Shown here in pieces: positions 8,178-17,263 of a DNA stretch of 64,000 nucleotides. A model generated the notes under the pieces. The model saw only the letters and a list, made by a program, of their open reading frames with translations, was not told the origin of the DNA and ran no database searches. The DNA is from Nevskiaceae bacterium (lineage in GTDB: Bacteria > Pseudomonadota > Gammaproteobacteria > Steroidobacterales > Steroidobacteraceae). Both the position numbers and the translations under genes were made by a program. Every line of letters begins with the position of its first letter. Within the stretch, counting starts at the first letter, position 1. The DNA is taken from the NCBI GenBank assembly GCA_024234075.1, contig JACKOV010000008.1, positions 1 to 64,000 on the forward strand, read 5' to 3'.

Positions 8178-9633
8178 GTGCAGTGGTCTCAGCGTTCGCA
8201 GGCGACTCGGCGCGCAGCGGCAGACGGATGCGGAAATGAGCGCCGGCAAACTCGCCATCGACGATCTCGACCGAGCCGCCGTGGACGGTCACGAATTCCA
8301 TCACGACCGACAGGCCGATGCCCGTGCCCTTGACCGACCGGTCTGCAGGCTTGCCGGTGTAGAACGCGTCGAAGATCCGCGCGCGATCTTCCGCCGGGAT
8401 CCCCGGGCCGGAATCGGCGACGTCGAGCACGAATACCTCGCCTTCGGCATGGGCCGAAACGTGGATCGTGCCGCCGCGCGGCGAGTACTTGATGGCATTC
8501 GACAGAAGGTTCTCCAGGATCAGCCGCAACTTGCCGCGATCGGCGTACAGCACGAGGTCGTCCACCTTGACGTCGAGGCGCACGCGTTGCGAGAGCAGGG
8601 TCAGCTGCTGGTTCTCGAGCACCTGCTTGATCAGCGGACGGGCACCGAACTCGGACAGCTCCAGCCCCAGGCTCTGGCTCTGCCAGGCGCTGAAAGACAG
8701 GAGATTTTCGATCATCCGCTGCAGTTTGATGCCGTTGTCGCGCAGGATGGCGGTGACTTCCCGCTGGCCGCTGTCGAGCTCCCCCACGGCACCGTCCATC
8801 AGTAGATCCGTACCTTCCCGGATGTTGGCAAGCGGCGTCTTGAGTTCGTGAGACATGTGTCGCAGGAATCGGTTCCGTTCCTGGGCCAGGTCGAGCAGGC
8901 GCTGGCGCAGCCATTCGAGCTGGCGGCCGAGACGCTCGAGGTCCAGTGGGCCGGTGACGATGATCGGATGGGAGAACGTGCCCCGGCCGAGCTCGCTGAT
9001 GGCGCGGTCGATCTGCCGCAGCGGCCGCCCGATCCAGTAGGTGACCAGCAGCACGACGACCAGGGTCAGCGGCACGAGCAGTGCGGACTGCAGGAACAGG
9101 CGCTGGCGGGCGGCATCGGCTTGCAGCCGCAGCGCCGTCAGTTCGTTGTCGAGCTGGCGGCTGCCGCCTTCGGCCACCCGGCTGGCGACTTCGTTGAGGC
9201 GTTCGAAGCCACCGAGCAGGACCTCGTAGTCCGCGGTTCCGGGCGGGGTTTCGACCATGCCCTGGCGCAGCGACTGCTGCAGCCGCTGCACCGAGGCCAG
9301 CAACGGGCTGGCGTCGCTGCCGGCGAGCTGCAGGGCCAGTTGCTGGCGGGTCGCGGTCAGCCGTTCGTCGGTCTGCGAGTAGGCGTCCAGCAGCTTGTTG
9401 TCGCCGAGGATCTGGTAGAGGCGGGCGGTACGCTCGAGTGCGGCGATCGAGCTGAGCAGCTGCTGGCTGGAGCGGGTGGCTTCGACGCCGCGCAGCACCA
9501 GTTCCTGGCTGGTATTGGCGAGTTTGCGCATCTGGACGGCCGCATTGAGCACCGCGACCGCGAGCGGGATCGCAGCCAGGGCGAGGCCGAACAGCATCAG
9601 GCTGCTGAGGGATTTGGGGCGAGCCCAGCGCAT
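8167..9633 (-). CDS. glrK: Sensor histidine kinase GlrK (QseE/YfhK)
   Basis: 488 residues. Two transmembrane helices (about 10-32 and 181-201) flank a mostly helical periplasmic domain. A HAMP linker (about 201-250) follows, then a HisKA dimerisation domain with phosphoacceptor H262 in 'RHMSHELKTPLAN' and a HATPase_c domain with N box 'LILENLLSNAIKYSP', G1 'DVADSGPGIP' and G2 'GTGIGLSV'. It heads the operon with the qseG-like lipoprotein and glrR and is their cognate sensor kinase. galE lies about 100 bp upstream on the same strand and could be co-transcribed. The stimulus cannot be read from the sequence. Confidence 0.92.
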   Translation of the reverse strand: MRWARPKSLSSLMLFGLALAAIPLAVAVLNAAVQMRKLANTSQELVLRGVEATRSSQQLLSSIAALERTARLYQILGDNKLLDAYSQTDERLTATRQQLALQLAGSDASPLLASVQRLQQSLRQGMVETPPGTADYEVLLGGFERLNEVASRVAEGGSRQLDNELTALRLQADAARQRLFLQSALLVPLTLVVVLLVTYWIGRPLRQIDRAISELGRGTFSHPIIVTGPLDLERLGRQLEWLRQRLLDLAQERNRFLRHMSHELKTPLANIREGTDLLMDGAVGELDSGQREVTAILRDNGIKLQRMIENLLSFSAWQSQSLGLELSEFGARPLIKQVLENQQLTLLSQRVRLDVKVDDLVLYADRGKLRLILENLLSNAIKYSPRGGTIHVSAHAEGEVFVLDVADSGPGIPAEDRARIFDAFYTGKPADRSVKGTGIGLSVVMEFVTVHGGSVEIVDGEFAGAHFRIRLPLRAESPANAETTAHAA

Positions 9634-9735
9634 CCGGGCATTTTAGGCCAGCGCACGCCGGCGCGGGCAGCCACGTGCGTGGCCGCCCGGTAACTGTATG
9701 CGTATGCCGACAGTCGCGCCCCGGAAGGGGGGCGA

Positions 9736-10731
9736 TCAGGACCAGGGTGCGGCGACCAGCTTTCGCTCCCAGGCAATGGACGAGCGGACGATCTCGTCCA
9801 GGTCGTCGAGCCGCGGCGTCCAGCCGAGCACCTGCTTGATCCGCTCGGCGCGGGCGACCAGGACCGGCGGGTCGCCGGCACGGCGCGGCTCTTCGCGGAC
9901 CTCGAGACGCTGACCGGCAATCCGTTCGACCGACTGCAGCACTTCGCGGACGCTGTAGCCGTGGCCATAGCCGCAATTGAGGGTGGTCGACACGCCCCCC
10001 TTGCGCAGATAGTCCAGCGCATCGAGATGGGCGGTCGCGAGATCGGAGACGTGGATGTAGTCGCGTACCCCGGTACCGTCGGGTGTCGGGTAGTCGGTCC
10101 CGAACATCGACAGCCCCGGCCGCTTGCCGACCACGGCTTCGGCGGCCACCTTGATCAGCAGCGTGGCCTCGCGGGTCGACTGGCCGATGCGGCCGGCCGG
10201 ATCGGAGCCGGCGACGTTGAAATAACGCAAGGCGACGTGCCGCAGGGGCGTGGCCTGGGACAGATCCCGCAGCATCCACTCCGACATCAGCTTGGAGGTG
10301 CCGTAGGGATTGATCGGCGCGGTCTGCGTATCCTCGCTGGCGAAGCCGGTTTCGAGGATGCCGTAGACGGCTGCAGTCGAGGAGAATACGACATGGCGGA
10401 CGCCGTGCTCGGCGCAGGCCTGCAGCAGGTTGCGGGTTGAGCAGGTGTTGTTGCCGTAATATTTGAGCGGGTTGCGGACCGATTCCGGGACGATGGTGTG
10501 GGCGGCAAAGTGCAGGACAGTGTCGATACGATGCTCGCGCAGCAGGCGACCGACCAGTTCGCGGTCGCCGACGTCGCCGACGACCAGTGGGGTATCGAGC
10601 ACGGCCTGGCGAAAGCCGGTGACCAGGTTGTCGAGCACGATGACCTGCTCGCCACGTTCGCGCAGCTGCAGGACGACGTGGCTGCCGATGTAGCCGGCGC
10701 CGCCGGTGACGAGGACGGTGGACTGGGACAT
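9736..10731 (-). CDS. galE: UDP-glucose 4-epimerase
   Basis: 331 residues, full length for GalE. This extended short-chain dehydrogenase fold has the NAD-binding motif 'GGAGYIGSH' (10-18), the Ser/Thr pair in 'FSSTAAVYG' (T119 probable catalytic) and Y143xxxK147 in 'NPYGTSK'. It interconverts UDP-glucose and UDP-galactose and supplies precursors for surface polysaccharides. The substrate-binding signature 'RYFNVAGSDPAGRIG' and a C-terminal GalE-like end are present. No other sugar-nucleotide genes lie next to it; the glrK operon follows. Confidence 0.95.
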   Translation of the reverse strand: MSQSTVLVTGGAGYIGSHVVLQLRERGEQVIVLDNLVTGFRQAVLDTPLVVGDVGDRELVGRLLREHRIDTVLHFAAHTIVPESVRNPLKYYGNNTCSTRNLLQACAEHGVRHVVFSSTAAVYGILETGFASEDTQTAPINPYGTSKLMSEWMLRDLSQATPLRHVALRYFNVAGSDPAGRIGQSTREATLLIKVAAEAVVGKRPGLSMFGTDYPTPDGTGVRDYIHVSDLATAHLDALDYLRKGGVSTTLNCGYGHGYSVREVLQSVERIAGQRLEVREEPRRAGDPPVLVARAERIKQVLGWTPRLDDLDEIVRSSIAWERKLVAAPWS

Positions 10732-10835
10732 ACGAGTTTCCGCAACGATAGGGTCAGGAGTGACAGGCTGACGATCATAGCCAAGCTGCCCGCCGTGGGC
10801 GTGACGGGGCCGACATTGTCGGTGGTCCGGCCCAC

Positions 10836-11825
10836 ATGACCGGCGTCACGGATCGCCCTTTCGCCAACCTGTCTCCCGATGCCGTGCTGGCGGCTGTCGA
10901 GGCGCTCGGGATCCAGTGCGACGGGCGTCTGTTCGCCCTCAACAGCTATGAGAACCGCGTCTACCAGGTGGGCTCGACCGACCATGGCAGCCTGGTCTGC
11001 AAGTTCTACCGGCCCGGTCGCTGGAGCGACGCGCAGATCCTGGAAGAACATGCCTTCGCGCTCGAACTGGCGGCCGCGGAACTGCCGGTGGTCGCCCCGC
11101 AGGCGTTCGACGGGCGCACGCTGCAGCACTGCGACGGGTTGCGGTATGCCGTGTTCCCCCGCCGCAGTGCACGCGCCGCGGAACTCGATGTCCGCGGCTC
11201 GCTGGAGCTGGTCGGCCGCAGCCTCGGGCGGCTGCATGCGATCGGTGCACGGGACCGTTTCGCGGTACGGCCGGTGCTCGGCATCGAACGCCTGGGCTGG
11301 CAGGCACGCGAGCTGCTGCTCGGTTCGGAACTGCTCGACGAATCGATCGCAGCGCGTTACGAAGAGGTTTCGCGCGAGTTGCTCGAGGCGATCGATGCGG
11401 CCTGGACGGGATTCGGACCGGTTTCCATGATCCGCATCCATGGCGATTGCCACCTCGGCAACGTGCTCTGGGACGAGCACGGGCCGGTGTTCGTCGACCT
11501 CGACGATTGCATGCGCGGGCCGAGGATCCAGGATCTCTGGATGTTCATCGCCGGCTCGCCGGACGAGCGGCGTGGCCAGTGGAACGAACTGGCCGGCGGC
11601 TATCGTCAGTTCGCTGATCTGGACGAGGCCGAAATCGCGCTGATCGAACCGCTGCGCGCGTTGCGGATGATCCAGCACAACGCCTGGATTGCCGCCCGCT
11701 GGAACGATCCGGCATTCCCGCGCGCGTTCCCGTGGTTCACCAGCCCCGGGTACTGGCAGGAACACCTGAGCGATCTGTGGCAGCAGATCGAGGCCATCGC
11801 GGCACCACCGATGGCCCTGCCTTGA
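10836..11825 (+). CDS. srkA: Stress response kinase A (SrkA/YihE/RdoA)
   Basis: 329 residues, the usual length. The APH/choline-kinase-like fold shows 'LNSYENRVYQV' and 'KFYRPGRWSDAQILEEH' in the N-lobe and the catalytic loop 'HGDCHLGNVLW' (H202, D204, N209), followed by 'VFVDLDDC' (D221 and D223 for metal binding). These match E. coli SrkA closely. It is a cytoplasmic Ser/Thr protein kinase linked to envelope stress and to protection from programmed death. In enterobacteria srkA precedes dsbA; here it precedes a lipoprotein gene, with a 110-bp gap, and is divergent from galE. Confidence 0.93.
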   Translation: MTGVTDRPFANLSPDAVLAAVEALGIQCDGRLFALNSYENRVYQVGSTDHGSLVCKFYRPGRWSDAQILEEHAFALELAAAELPVVAPQAFDGRTLQHCDGLRYAVFPRRSARAAELDVRGSLELVGRSLGRLHAIGARDRFAVRPVLGIERLGWQARELLLGSELLDESIAARYEEVSRELLEAIDAAWTGFGPVSMIRIHGDCHLGNVLWDEHGPVFVDLDDCMRGPRIQDLWMFIAGSPDERRGQWNELAGGYRQFADLDEAEIALIEPLRALRMIQHNAWIAARWNDPAFPRAFPWFTSPGYWQEHLSDLWQQIEAIAAPPMALP

Positions 11826-11935
11826 CTCGAGACCCGGCGCCGGCGGCCGTACCCGGTCACAGTTATGGTGTCTGGTCGACGGGGTCCACCAGAGGTCTGT
11901 GCTACGGTCGATCGGCTGGCTTGCTGGAGCTGCCG

Positions 11936-13645
11936 ATGCAGGTTTTCGCGTCTCGTTTCCTGTCCGTCATTGGCCGCCCGGCGGCGGCCGCCTTGCTCAT
12001 GGTCCTGTCCCTGGCGGCTTGCGGCGGCGGGGGAGACGGTGACGGCGGCAGTGGCGGAGCGGGTGGCCCCGGGGCGAGCACCGTCACCTTGACCGGTACG
12101 GCCACTTTCGATCGTGTGCCCTTTGCGGCCGCCGCGGGTGGCGGGCTGGATCATCTGCGCGCGGTACCCATGCCGTCGCGCGGCGTGACGATCGAGGCCG
12201 TGACGACATCGGGCCAGACCGTGCTGGCCTCGACCACGACGGATGCCGGCGGCCGGTTCACGCTCGATGTGCCGGGTGGTACCCGGCTCTTCCTGCGGAT
12301 GAAGGCCGAGCTGCGTCGCAGCGGTCCGCCGTCGTGGCGGGTGACGGTACGCGACAATACCGCCGGGGATGCGCTGTATGTCGTGGATACGCCGGTTTTC
12401 GACAGCGGCCACGCGGCGCGCAGCCAGGACATCCACGCCGGCAGCGGCTGGACGGCAGGCAGCGGATACACCGGAGCGCGGGCGGCTGCGCCGCTGGCGA
12501 TCCTCGACACGCTTTGGCAGGCGATGCAGCTGGTCCTGTCGGCCGCTCCTGCGGCGCAGTTTCCCGAACTGAAGGTTTACTGGAGCCCGCGCAACATCGG
12601 CTGCGATCCCGGCGCGGGCGGCTTTTGCGACGGCACCGCGGCGGCCCGGGCCCGCGGCGAAATCGGCACCAGCTTCTATGCGATCCTGGGTTCCGGGGAA
12701 TCGAGCATCTATGTGCTCGGCGCCGCCGATTCCGATTCCGACGAGTTCGACCAACACGTGCTGGCCCATGAATGGGGCCACTACTACCAGGACCATTTTT
12801 CGCGCGACGACAGCATCGGCGGGCCGCATTCGATCGGCGAGCGGCTCGACCTGCGGGTGGCGTTCAGCGAGGGTTGGGGCAATGCCTTTGCCGCAATGGT
12901 GCGCGGCGACCCGCTGTATCGCGATAGTTTCGGGGTACGGCAGGAGCGCGACTTCGCGATCGACGTCGAGCGCAATGCCGTGACCTATCCGGGCTGGTTC
13001 AACGAAGGCTCGGTGCAGTCGATCTTCTACGATCTGTTCGATACCGACAACGAGGCCGGCGACACGGTCAGTCTCGGCTTCGGGCCGATTCACGCCGCGA
13101 TGACTGGTCCGATCCGCAATACCCCGGCGTTCACCTCGGTGCACACCCTGGTCAATGCACTGCGCGCCTCCCACCCCGGGCAGGCGGACGGGATCAGCGC
13201 GCTGGCAGCCGGCCAGCTCATCGCCACCACGCCGGACGATTTCGGCAGCGGCGAGAGCAACTCGGGGGGCGATGCGCGCAACCTGCCGATCTATCCGTCG
13301 ATGCTGTCCGGCACGACCCGCCAGATCTGCTCGAATCTCCCGACCGGCGGCGCGGCGGTCCACAACAAGCTCGGCAACCGCCGCTATTTGCGGTTCACCC
13401 TCGCGGTCAGCGGCACGGTATCGATCGCGGCCCGCAACGGCCGCAATGGCACCGACCCCGATATCGTCCTGTATGCTGCAGGTGTCGAACGCGGTCGCGC
13501 GGAGAGTTCGGCTTCGGGCAGCGAGACTTTGACGCTGCCCCTGCCAGCCGGCACCTACGTCGCGGAGATCTACGAATATTCCAACATCGAGGGCACGGCG
13601 CCGCGCGGCAACGAATGTTTTGACGTGACGCTGACCATCTCCTGA
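11936..13645 (+). CDS. Lipoprotein with HEWGH zinc-metallopeptidase motif
   Basis: 569 residues from the ATG at 11936, chosen because it gives a signal peptide ending in lipobox 'LSLAAC' followed by a Gly-rich linker. Further upstream the frame runs into srkA. Residues about 40-150 look like an Ig/carboxypeptidase-regulatory beta-sandwich ('TTTDAGGRFTLDVPGG'). A zincin motif HEWGH lies at 278-282, with a candidate third ligand, E312, in 'FSEGWGNAF'. The C-terminal 130 residues resemble a beta-rich pre-peptidase (PPC-like) domain ending 'NECFDVTLTIS'. I infer a periplasmic or outer-membrane-anchored metallopeptidase of unknown substrate; the exact peptidase family was not recognised. Two small gaps (21 and 29 bp) link it to the following genes. 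Confidence 0.75.
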   Translation: MQVFASRFLSVIGRPAAAALLMVLSLAACGGGGDGDGGSGGAGGPGASTVTLTGTATFDRVPFAAAAGGGLDHLRAVPMPSRGVTIEAVTTSGQTVLASTTTDAGGRFTLDVPGGTRLFLRMKAELRRSGPPSWRVTVRDNTAGDALYVVDTPVFDSGHAARSQDIHAGSGWTAGSGYTGARAAAPLAILDTLWQAMQLVLSAAPAAQFPELKVYWSPRNIGCDPGAGGFCDGTAAARARGEIGTSFYAILGSGESSIYVLGAADSDSDEFDQHVLAHEWGHYYQDHFSRDDSIGGPHSIGERLDLRVAFSEGWGNAFAAMVRGDPLYRDSFGVRQERDFAIDVERNAVTYPGWFNEGSVQSIFYDLFDTDNEAGDTVSLGFGPIHAAMTGPIRNTPAFTSVHTLVNALRASHPGQADGISALAAGQLIATTPDDFGSGESNSGGDARNLPIYPSMLSGTTRQICSNLPTGGAAVHNKLGNRRYLRFTLAVSGTVSIAARNGRNGTDPDIVLYAAGVERGRAESSASGSETLTLPLPAGTYVAEIYEYSNIEGTAPRGNECFDVTLTIS

Positions 13646-13666
13646 TCGTTTCGAGGCTGGAGTCCC

Positions 13667-14299
13667 ATGCGCAGTTTGCTTTCACTCACGATTCCGCGGC
13701 TGATGTTCGCGGCCGTCCTGTCCGGCGCGCTGGCTGGTTGTGCCGGTGGCGATACGCCGGCTTCGAGCGGATCGGACGGCGCCGCCGCCGCGTCGACCAA
13801 AGCCGAGACACGGGCGCGTGCCAAGGGAGCCGTCGGTGACATGGTCGCGGCGGTTTCCGCTACCGGAAAGCCGGGCGCGCCGGTCGAGCTGAAGTTCGAC
13901 ATCGCCGCGCGACCCGAATTGGGTCAGCCACTCGAAATCGAAGTCGCGGTCGTGCCGCGCAGCGCCGACATCAGCCAGTTGCGGGTCGTGTTCCAGTCGA
14001 ACGAGGCCGTCGAAGTCCGGTCGGGAAACGAAGCGGTCCACAACCGGCCGACAGAGGGCACGGCGATCACGCATACGGTCACCGTGGTACCGAAGCGCGA
14101 AGGCGTGTTCTACCTCGGTGCGGTGGCACTGGTCGACGGAGCAGAGGGATCGGTGGCGCGCAGCTTCGCGATTCCCATCATCGTCGGTGATCCGGTCTCG
14201 GCCGAGAATGCCCTGAACGACAAGCCGGCCCAGGGCACGGTATCGAAGACCGCGAGCGGCGAGGCCGTGGTCTCGTTGCCCGCCTCTCCGGCACCTTAA
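13667..14299 (+). CDS. Hypothetical lipoprotein, 210 residues
   Basis: The signal peptide has lipobox 'LSGALAGC' (Cys near residue 25), followed by an Asp/Ala/Ser-rich spacer. The remainder has a beta-sandwich pattern ('PVELKFDIAARPELGQPLEIE', then alternating hydrophobic strands up to 'RSFAIPIIVG'), reminiscent of CARDB or Ig-like adhesion folds. I do not recognise a family. It starts 21 bp after the metallopeptidase-like lipoprotein and ends 29 bp before the amidohydrolase gene, so it is probably part of that operon. A role as a partner of the neighbouring lipoprotein is only a guess from position. Confidence 0.75.
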   Translation: MRSLLSLTIPRLMFAAVLSGALAGCAGGDTPASSGSDGAAAASTKAETRARAKGAVGDMVAAVSATGKPGAPVELKFDIAARPELGQPLEIEVAVVPRSADISQLRVVFQSNEAVEVRSGNEAVHNRPTEGTAITHTVTVVPKREGVFYLGAVALVDGAEGSVARSFAIPIIVGDPVSAENALNDKPAQGTVSKTASGEAVVSLPASPAP

Positions 14300-14328
14300 G
14301 GGTCGCCTGTCTCCGTACGGGCTTCGCC

Positions 14329-15174
14329 TTGAGCCTTCCCGAAGCCGCAACCGATCGGGCTGTGCCGGGCCGGCTCTGCGGCCCCGACGATCCTCCGCCG
14401 TGGACACGTCGGGTCTTCGGCCGGCGTTTCCCTGCGGTCCTGGCCTGTGATCATGCGAGCCACGCGATGCCGCGGGCATTGGGCACCCTGGGTCTCGCCG
14501 CGGATCAGCGCCTGCGGCACATTGCCTGGGATATCGGTGCGGCGGCGCTCGCCGAAGCGCTGGCGCAGCGTCTTGGCATCGCGGTCGTGGCTTGCGGCTA
14601 TTCGCGGCTGGTGATCGACTGCAATCGCCGCCTCGACGATCCGAGCAGCATCGTCGAGAGCAGCGATGGCACGAGGGTCCCCGGCAATCTCGGCCTGTCG
14701 GATGCGGCACGCAACTTGCGGGTGCGGGAGATTTTCGCGCCCTACCATGCGGCGCTGGCCGCGGAACTCGATGCCGCGTCCGGCGCGGCGGGGCCGGGCC
14801 TGCGTCCGGCGCTGATCGCGATCCACAGCTTCACCGACGTGTTCGGCGGCCATACGCGACCGTGGCATTGCGGCATCCTCTGGGACCGCGATCCGCGTCT
14901 GGCGCGGCCGTTGCTGGCGGCGCTGCGGGCCGTGCCGGGGCTGGTGGTCGGCGACAACGAGCCGTACTCGGGCCGGCACCCGGCCGACTACACCGTCGAT
15001 ACACATGGCGAGCGCCAGGGCCGGCCGCACGTCGGCATCGAGGTGCGACAGGATCTGTTGGCCGACGCTGCCGGCGTCGCCGTCTGGGCCGATCGGCTCG
15101 CGGTGCCTTTCGAGGCGATACTGGCCGACGAGTCGCTGTACGGCGCTGCCGCTATCGATGGAGACCGACGATGA
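14329..15174 (+). CDS. N-formylglutamate amidohydrolase family protein (HutG-like fold)
   Basis: 281 residues. Family motifs are visible: 'LACDHASHAMP' near the N-terminus (metal-binding D and H), 'HIAWDIGA', 'YSRLVIDCNR', 'IHSFTDVFGG' and 'NEPYSGRHPADYTVDTHG' near the C-terminal part. These are hallmarks of N-formylglutamate deformylase/amidohydrolase enzymes, which cleave amide bonds of N-acylated acidic amino acids. No ATG or GTG precedes the first conserved motif, so translation probably starts at the TTG at 14329. The stop overlaps the start of the YbdK-like ligase (ATGA). There are no histidine-degradation (hut) genes nearby, so the substrate is probably not N-formylglutamate from histidine but an amide related to the ligase next door. 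Confidence 0.88.
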   Translation: MSLPEAATDRAVPGRLCGPDDPPPWTRRVFGRRFPAVLACDHASHAMPRALGTLGLAADQRLRHIAWDIGAAALAEALAQRLGIAVVACGYSRLVIDCNRRLDDPSSIVESSDGTRVPGNLGLSDAARNLRVREIFAPYHAALAAELDAASGAAGPGLRPALIAIHSFTDVFGGHTRPWHCGILWDRDPRLARPLLAALRAVPGLVVGDNEPYSGRHPADYTVDTHGERQGRPHVGIEVRQDLLADAAGVAVWADRLAVPFEAILADESLYGAAAIDGDRR

Positions 15175-16310
15175 GCTTGCGCGAGCCTCCGTTCACCGTC
15201 GGGATCGAAGAGGAGTACCTGCTGGTGGATCGCCGCAGCGGCGATGTCGCCAACGATCCGCCACCCGAACTCCTCGAACGTTGCGGCGAGCGCGGCGGCG
15301 GGCAGATCAGCCCCGAGTTCCTGCGTTGCCAGGTCGAGGTGGGCACGCGGGTCGCGCGCTCGATGGTCGAGGCGCGGGCCGATCTGGCGCGGCTGCGGCG
15401 GCTGATCGTCGAAGTCGCGGCCGATTACGATCTGGCGCCGATCGCCGCTTCGAGCCATCCGTTCGCCCGGGTGACCTCGCAGATGCGGACCGACAAGGAA
15501 CGCTACTTCGCGCTGGCCCACGAGATGCAGGCGACTGCGCGCAGGATGCTGATCTGCGGGATGCACGTGCACGTCGGCATCGACGACGACGAACTGCGCA
15601 TCGACCTGATGAACCAGATGACCTATTTCCTGCCGCACCTGCTGGCGCTGTCCTGCTCGTCGCCGTTCTGGGAAGGCGAGGAAACCGGCCTGCATTCGTT
15701 CCGCCTGACGATCTTCAACTCATTGCCGCGCACCGGCTTGCCGGACCGGTTCGCGAGCTATGGCGAATTCCGCCGCGAACTCGAAACGCTGATCCGCAAC
15801 GGGCTGATCCAGGATACGAGCAAGATCTGGTGGGACATCCGGCCGAGCTCGCGTTATCCGACGCTCGAGACGCGGATCATGGATTGCTGCACTTCGGTCG
15901 ACGATTCGATCTGCCTCGCGGCTTTCTGCGTCAGTCTGATGCGCATGCTCTGGCGGCTGCGCAGCGCCAACCAGCGCTGGCGCGAATATCCGCATTTGTT
16001 GATCGCCGAGAACCGCTGGCGGGCGATGCGCTATGGCTGCGAAGAGCAGTTGCTGGATCTCGCCCGCGGCGAGCTGGTCGATTACCGGACCTTGCTCGAG
16101 GAGCTGATCGTGCTGGTACGACCCGATGCCGAGGCGCTGGGCTGCCTCGCCGAAGTGGAACATGCCCGCACCATCGTTGCGCGGGGCACCAGCGCCCAGC
16201 GCCAGCTGGCCTGCTATCGCCAGGCGCGCGAACGCGGCGCGACCGACCGCGAGGCGCTGCAGGCGGTGGTGGCCTGGCTGCGCCAGGAGACGGCGGCCGG
16301 GCTCGACTGA
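15171..16310 (+). CDS. ybdK: YbdK-type carboxylate-amine ligase (glutamate-cysteine ligase 2 family)
   Basis: 379 residues, normal length. The N-terminal 'FTVGIEEEYLLVD', central 'GMHVHVGID' and 'SRYPTLETRIMD' with further acidic metal ligands are typical of the GCS2 family, which has a glutamine-synthetase-like fold and forms amide bonds with ATP. E. coli YbdK has only weak gamma-glutamylcysteine ligase activity, so the physiological reaction is uncertain. The start overlaps the amidohydrolase stop, giving a coupled amide-bond maker and breaker. The longer frame upstream is an overlap with the amidohydrolase and was rejected. Confidence 0.9.
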   Translation: MSLREPPFTVGIEEEYLLVDRRSGDVANDPPPELLERCGERGGGQISPEFLRCQVEVGTRVARSMVEARADLARLRRLIVEVAADYDLAPIAASSHPFARVTSQMRTDKERYFALAHEMQATARRMLICGMHVHVGIDDDELRIDLMNQMTYFLPHLLALSCSSPFWEGEETGLHSFRLTIFNSLPRTGLPDRFASYGEFRRELETLIRNGLIQDTSKIWWDIRPSSRYPTLETRIMDCCTSVDDSICLAAFCVSLMRMLWRLRSANQRWREYPHLLIAENRWRAMRYGCEEQLLDLARGELVDYRTLLEELIVLVRPDAEALGCLAEVEHARTIVARGTSAQRQLACYRQARERGATDREALQAVVAWLRQETAAGLD

Positions 16311-16358
16311 ACGACCAGGAAGGGTGTTGCTGTGGCAGGAGGTGGCGGCAAGCGCCGG

Positions 16359-17231
16359 TCAGCTGCCGGGCGGCGGTACGCTGCTTTCGGCGGTCGCGGC
16401 GGCGCCGATCGACGACAGCACGATCAAGCCGATCGCCAGCCACTGGCTCGCCGAGAGCAGCTCGCCCAGCAACGCGAGCCCCATCAGGGCGCCGATTGCC
16501 GGTTCGGCGCTGAGCAGGGTGCCGAAGGTGTGGGATGGCAGTTGCCGCAGGGCAATCATCTCGAGTGCATAGGGGATGGCGCTGGAGGCGATGCCGACGA
16601 CAAAGCCCAGCGCCAGCACCTTCGGGGCGAGCAGTGCGGCTCCCGCCTGTGCGATCCCTACCGGCGCAACGAGTACGGCGGCGATCACGGTACCTGCGGC
16701 TGCGGCAGCCGGGCCGTGGGCCAGTCCGGCCCGCTTGCCGGTGAGGATGTAAAGCGCCCAGCACACGCCCGCGGCCAGGGCCAGCGCCAGTCCGCGCCAA
16801 TCGAGTTGCGAGGCCTGTTCCCGCAGCGGCAGCAGCAGCAACAGGCCGGCGATGGCCAGGGCAATCCACAGCAGGTCGCTGCGGCGCCGCGACGTCAGTA
16901 CGGCCACAGTCAGTGGGCCCGTGAATTCCACGGCGATGGCCACGCCCAGCGGAATGTAGGCCAGCGCCTTGTAGAAGGTCAGATTCATGATGCCGACCAC
17001 GACGCCGTAGGCGACCAGCGGGCGCCAGCCGGAAGCGAAGTCCATGCGCCAGGGGCGCAGGACCAGCGACATGACCAGCGCGCCGGCGGCCAGGCGCAGC
17101 GTCGTAGCGCCTTCGGGTCCGACCAGCGGAAACAGGCTTTTCGCCAGCGCCGCGCCGGCCGTGAGCGAGACGAGCCCGCAGAACAGGGCCACGATCGCAC
17201 CGGAACTGGAGCTGAAGAATGGCCGCGGCAT
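16359..17231 (-). CDS. rhtA: EamA/DMT-family exporter, RhtA-like
   Basis: 290 residues from the ATG at 17231; the frame extends upstream only as non-coding overlap with the next gene. Ten predicted transmembrane helices are arranged as two EamA repeats, with family landmarks 'YIPLGVAIAVEFTGPLTVAV' in the first half and 'LSAEPAIGALMGLALLGE' in the second. These two segments are strongly characteristic of RhtA, the inner-membrane threonine/homoserine exporter, though substrate range varies in the family. It lies 32 bp downstream of the alpha/beta-hydrolase gene on the same strand and converges with ybdK. Confidence 0.85.
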   Translation of the reverse strand: MPRPFFSSSSGAIVALFCGLVSLTAGAALAKSLFPLVGPEGATTLRLAAGALVMSLVLRPWRMDFASGWRPLVAYGVVVGIMNLTFYKALAYIPLGVAIAVEFTGPLTVAVLTSRRRSDLLWIALAIAGLLLLLPLREQASQLDWRGLALALAAGVCWALYILTGKRAGLAHGPAAAAAGTVIAAVLVAPVGIAQAGAALLAPKVLALGFVVGIASSAIPYALEMIALRQLPSHTFGTLLSAEPAIGALMGLALLGELLSASQWLAIGLIVLSSIGAAATAESSVPPPGS

Positions 17232-17263
17232 ACCGTCGGATCGCGAAGCCGGGTCGCGCAGGG

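Noticed and set aside
11732..11935. N-terminal extension of the metallopeptidase-like lipoprotein
   Set aside because: It overlaps srkA and would bury the signal peptide and lipobox that start at 11936.
14592..15170. N-terminal extension of the YbdK-like ligase
   Set aside because: The upstream frame overlaps the amidohydrolase gene and is Arg/Gly-rich; the family motif begins right after the ATG at 15171, which overlaps the preceding stop codon.
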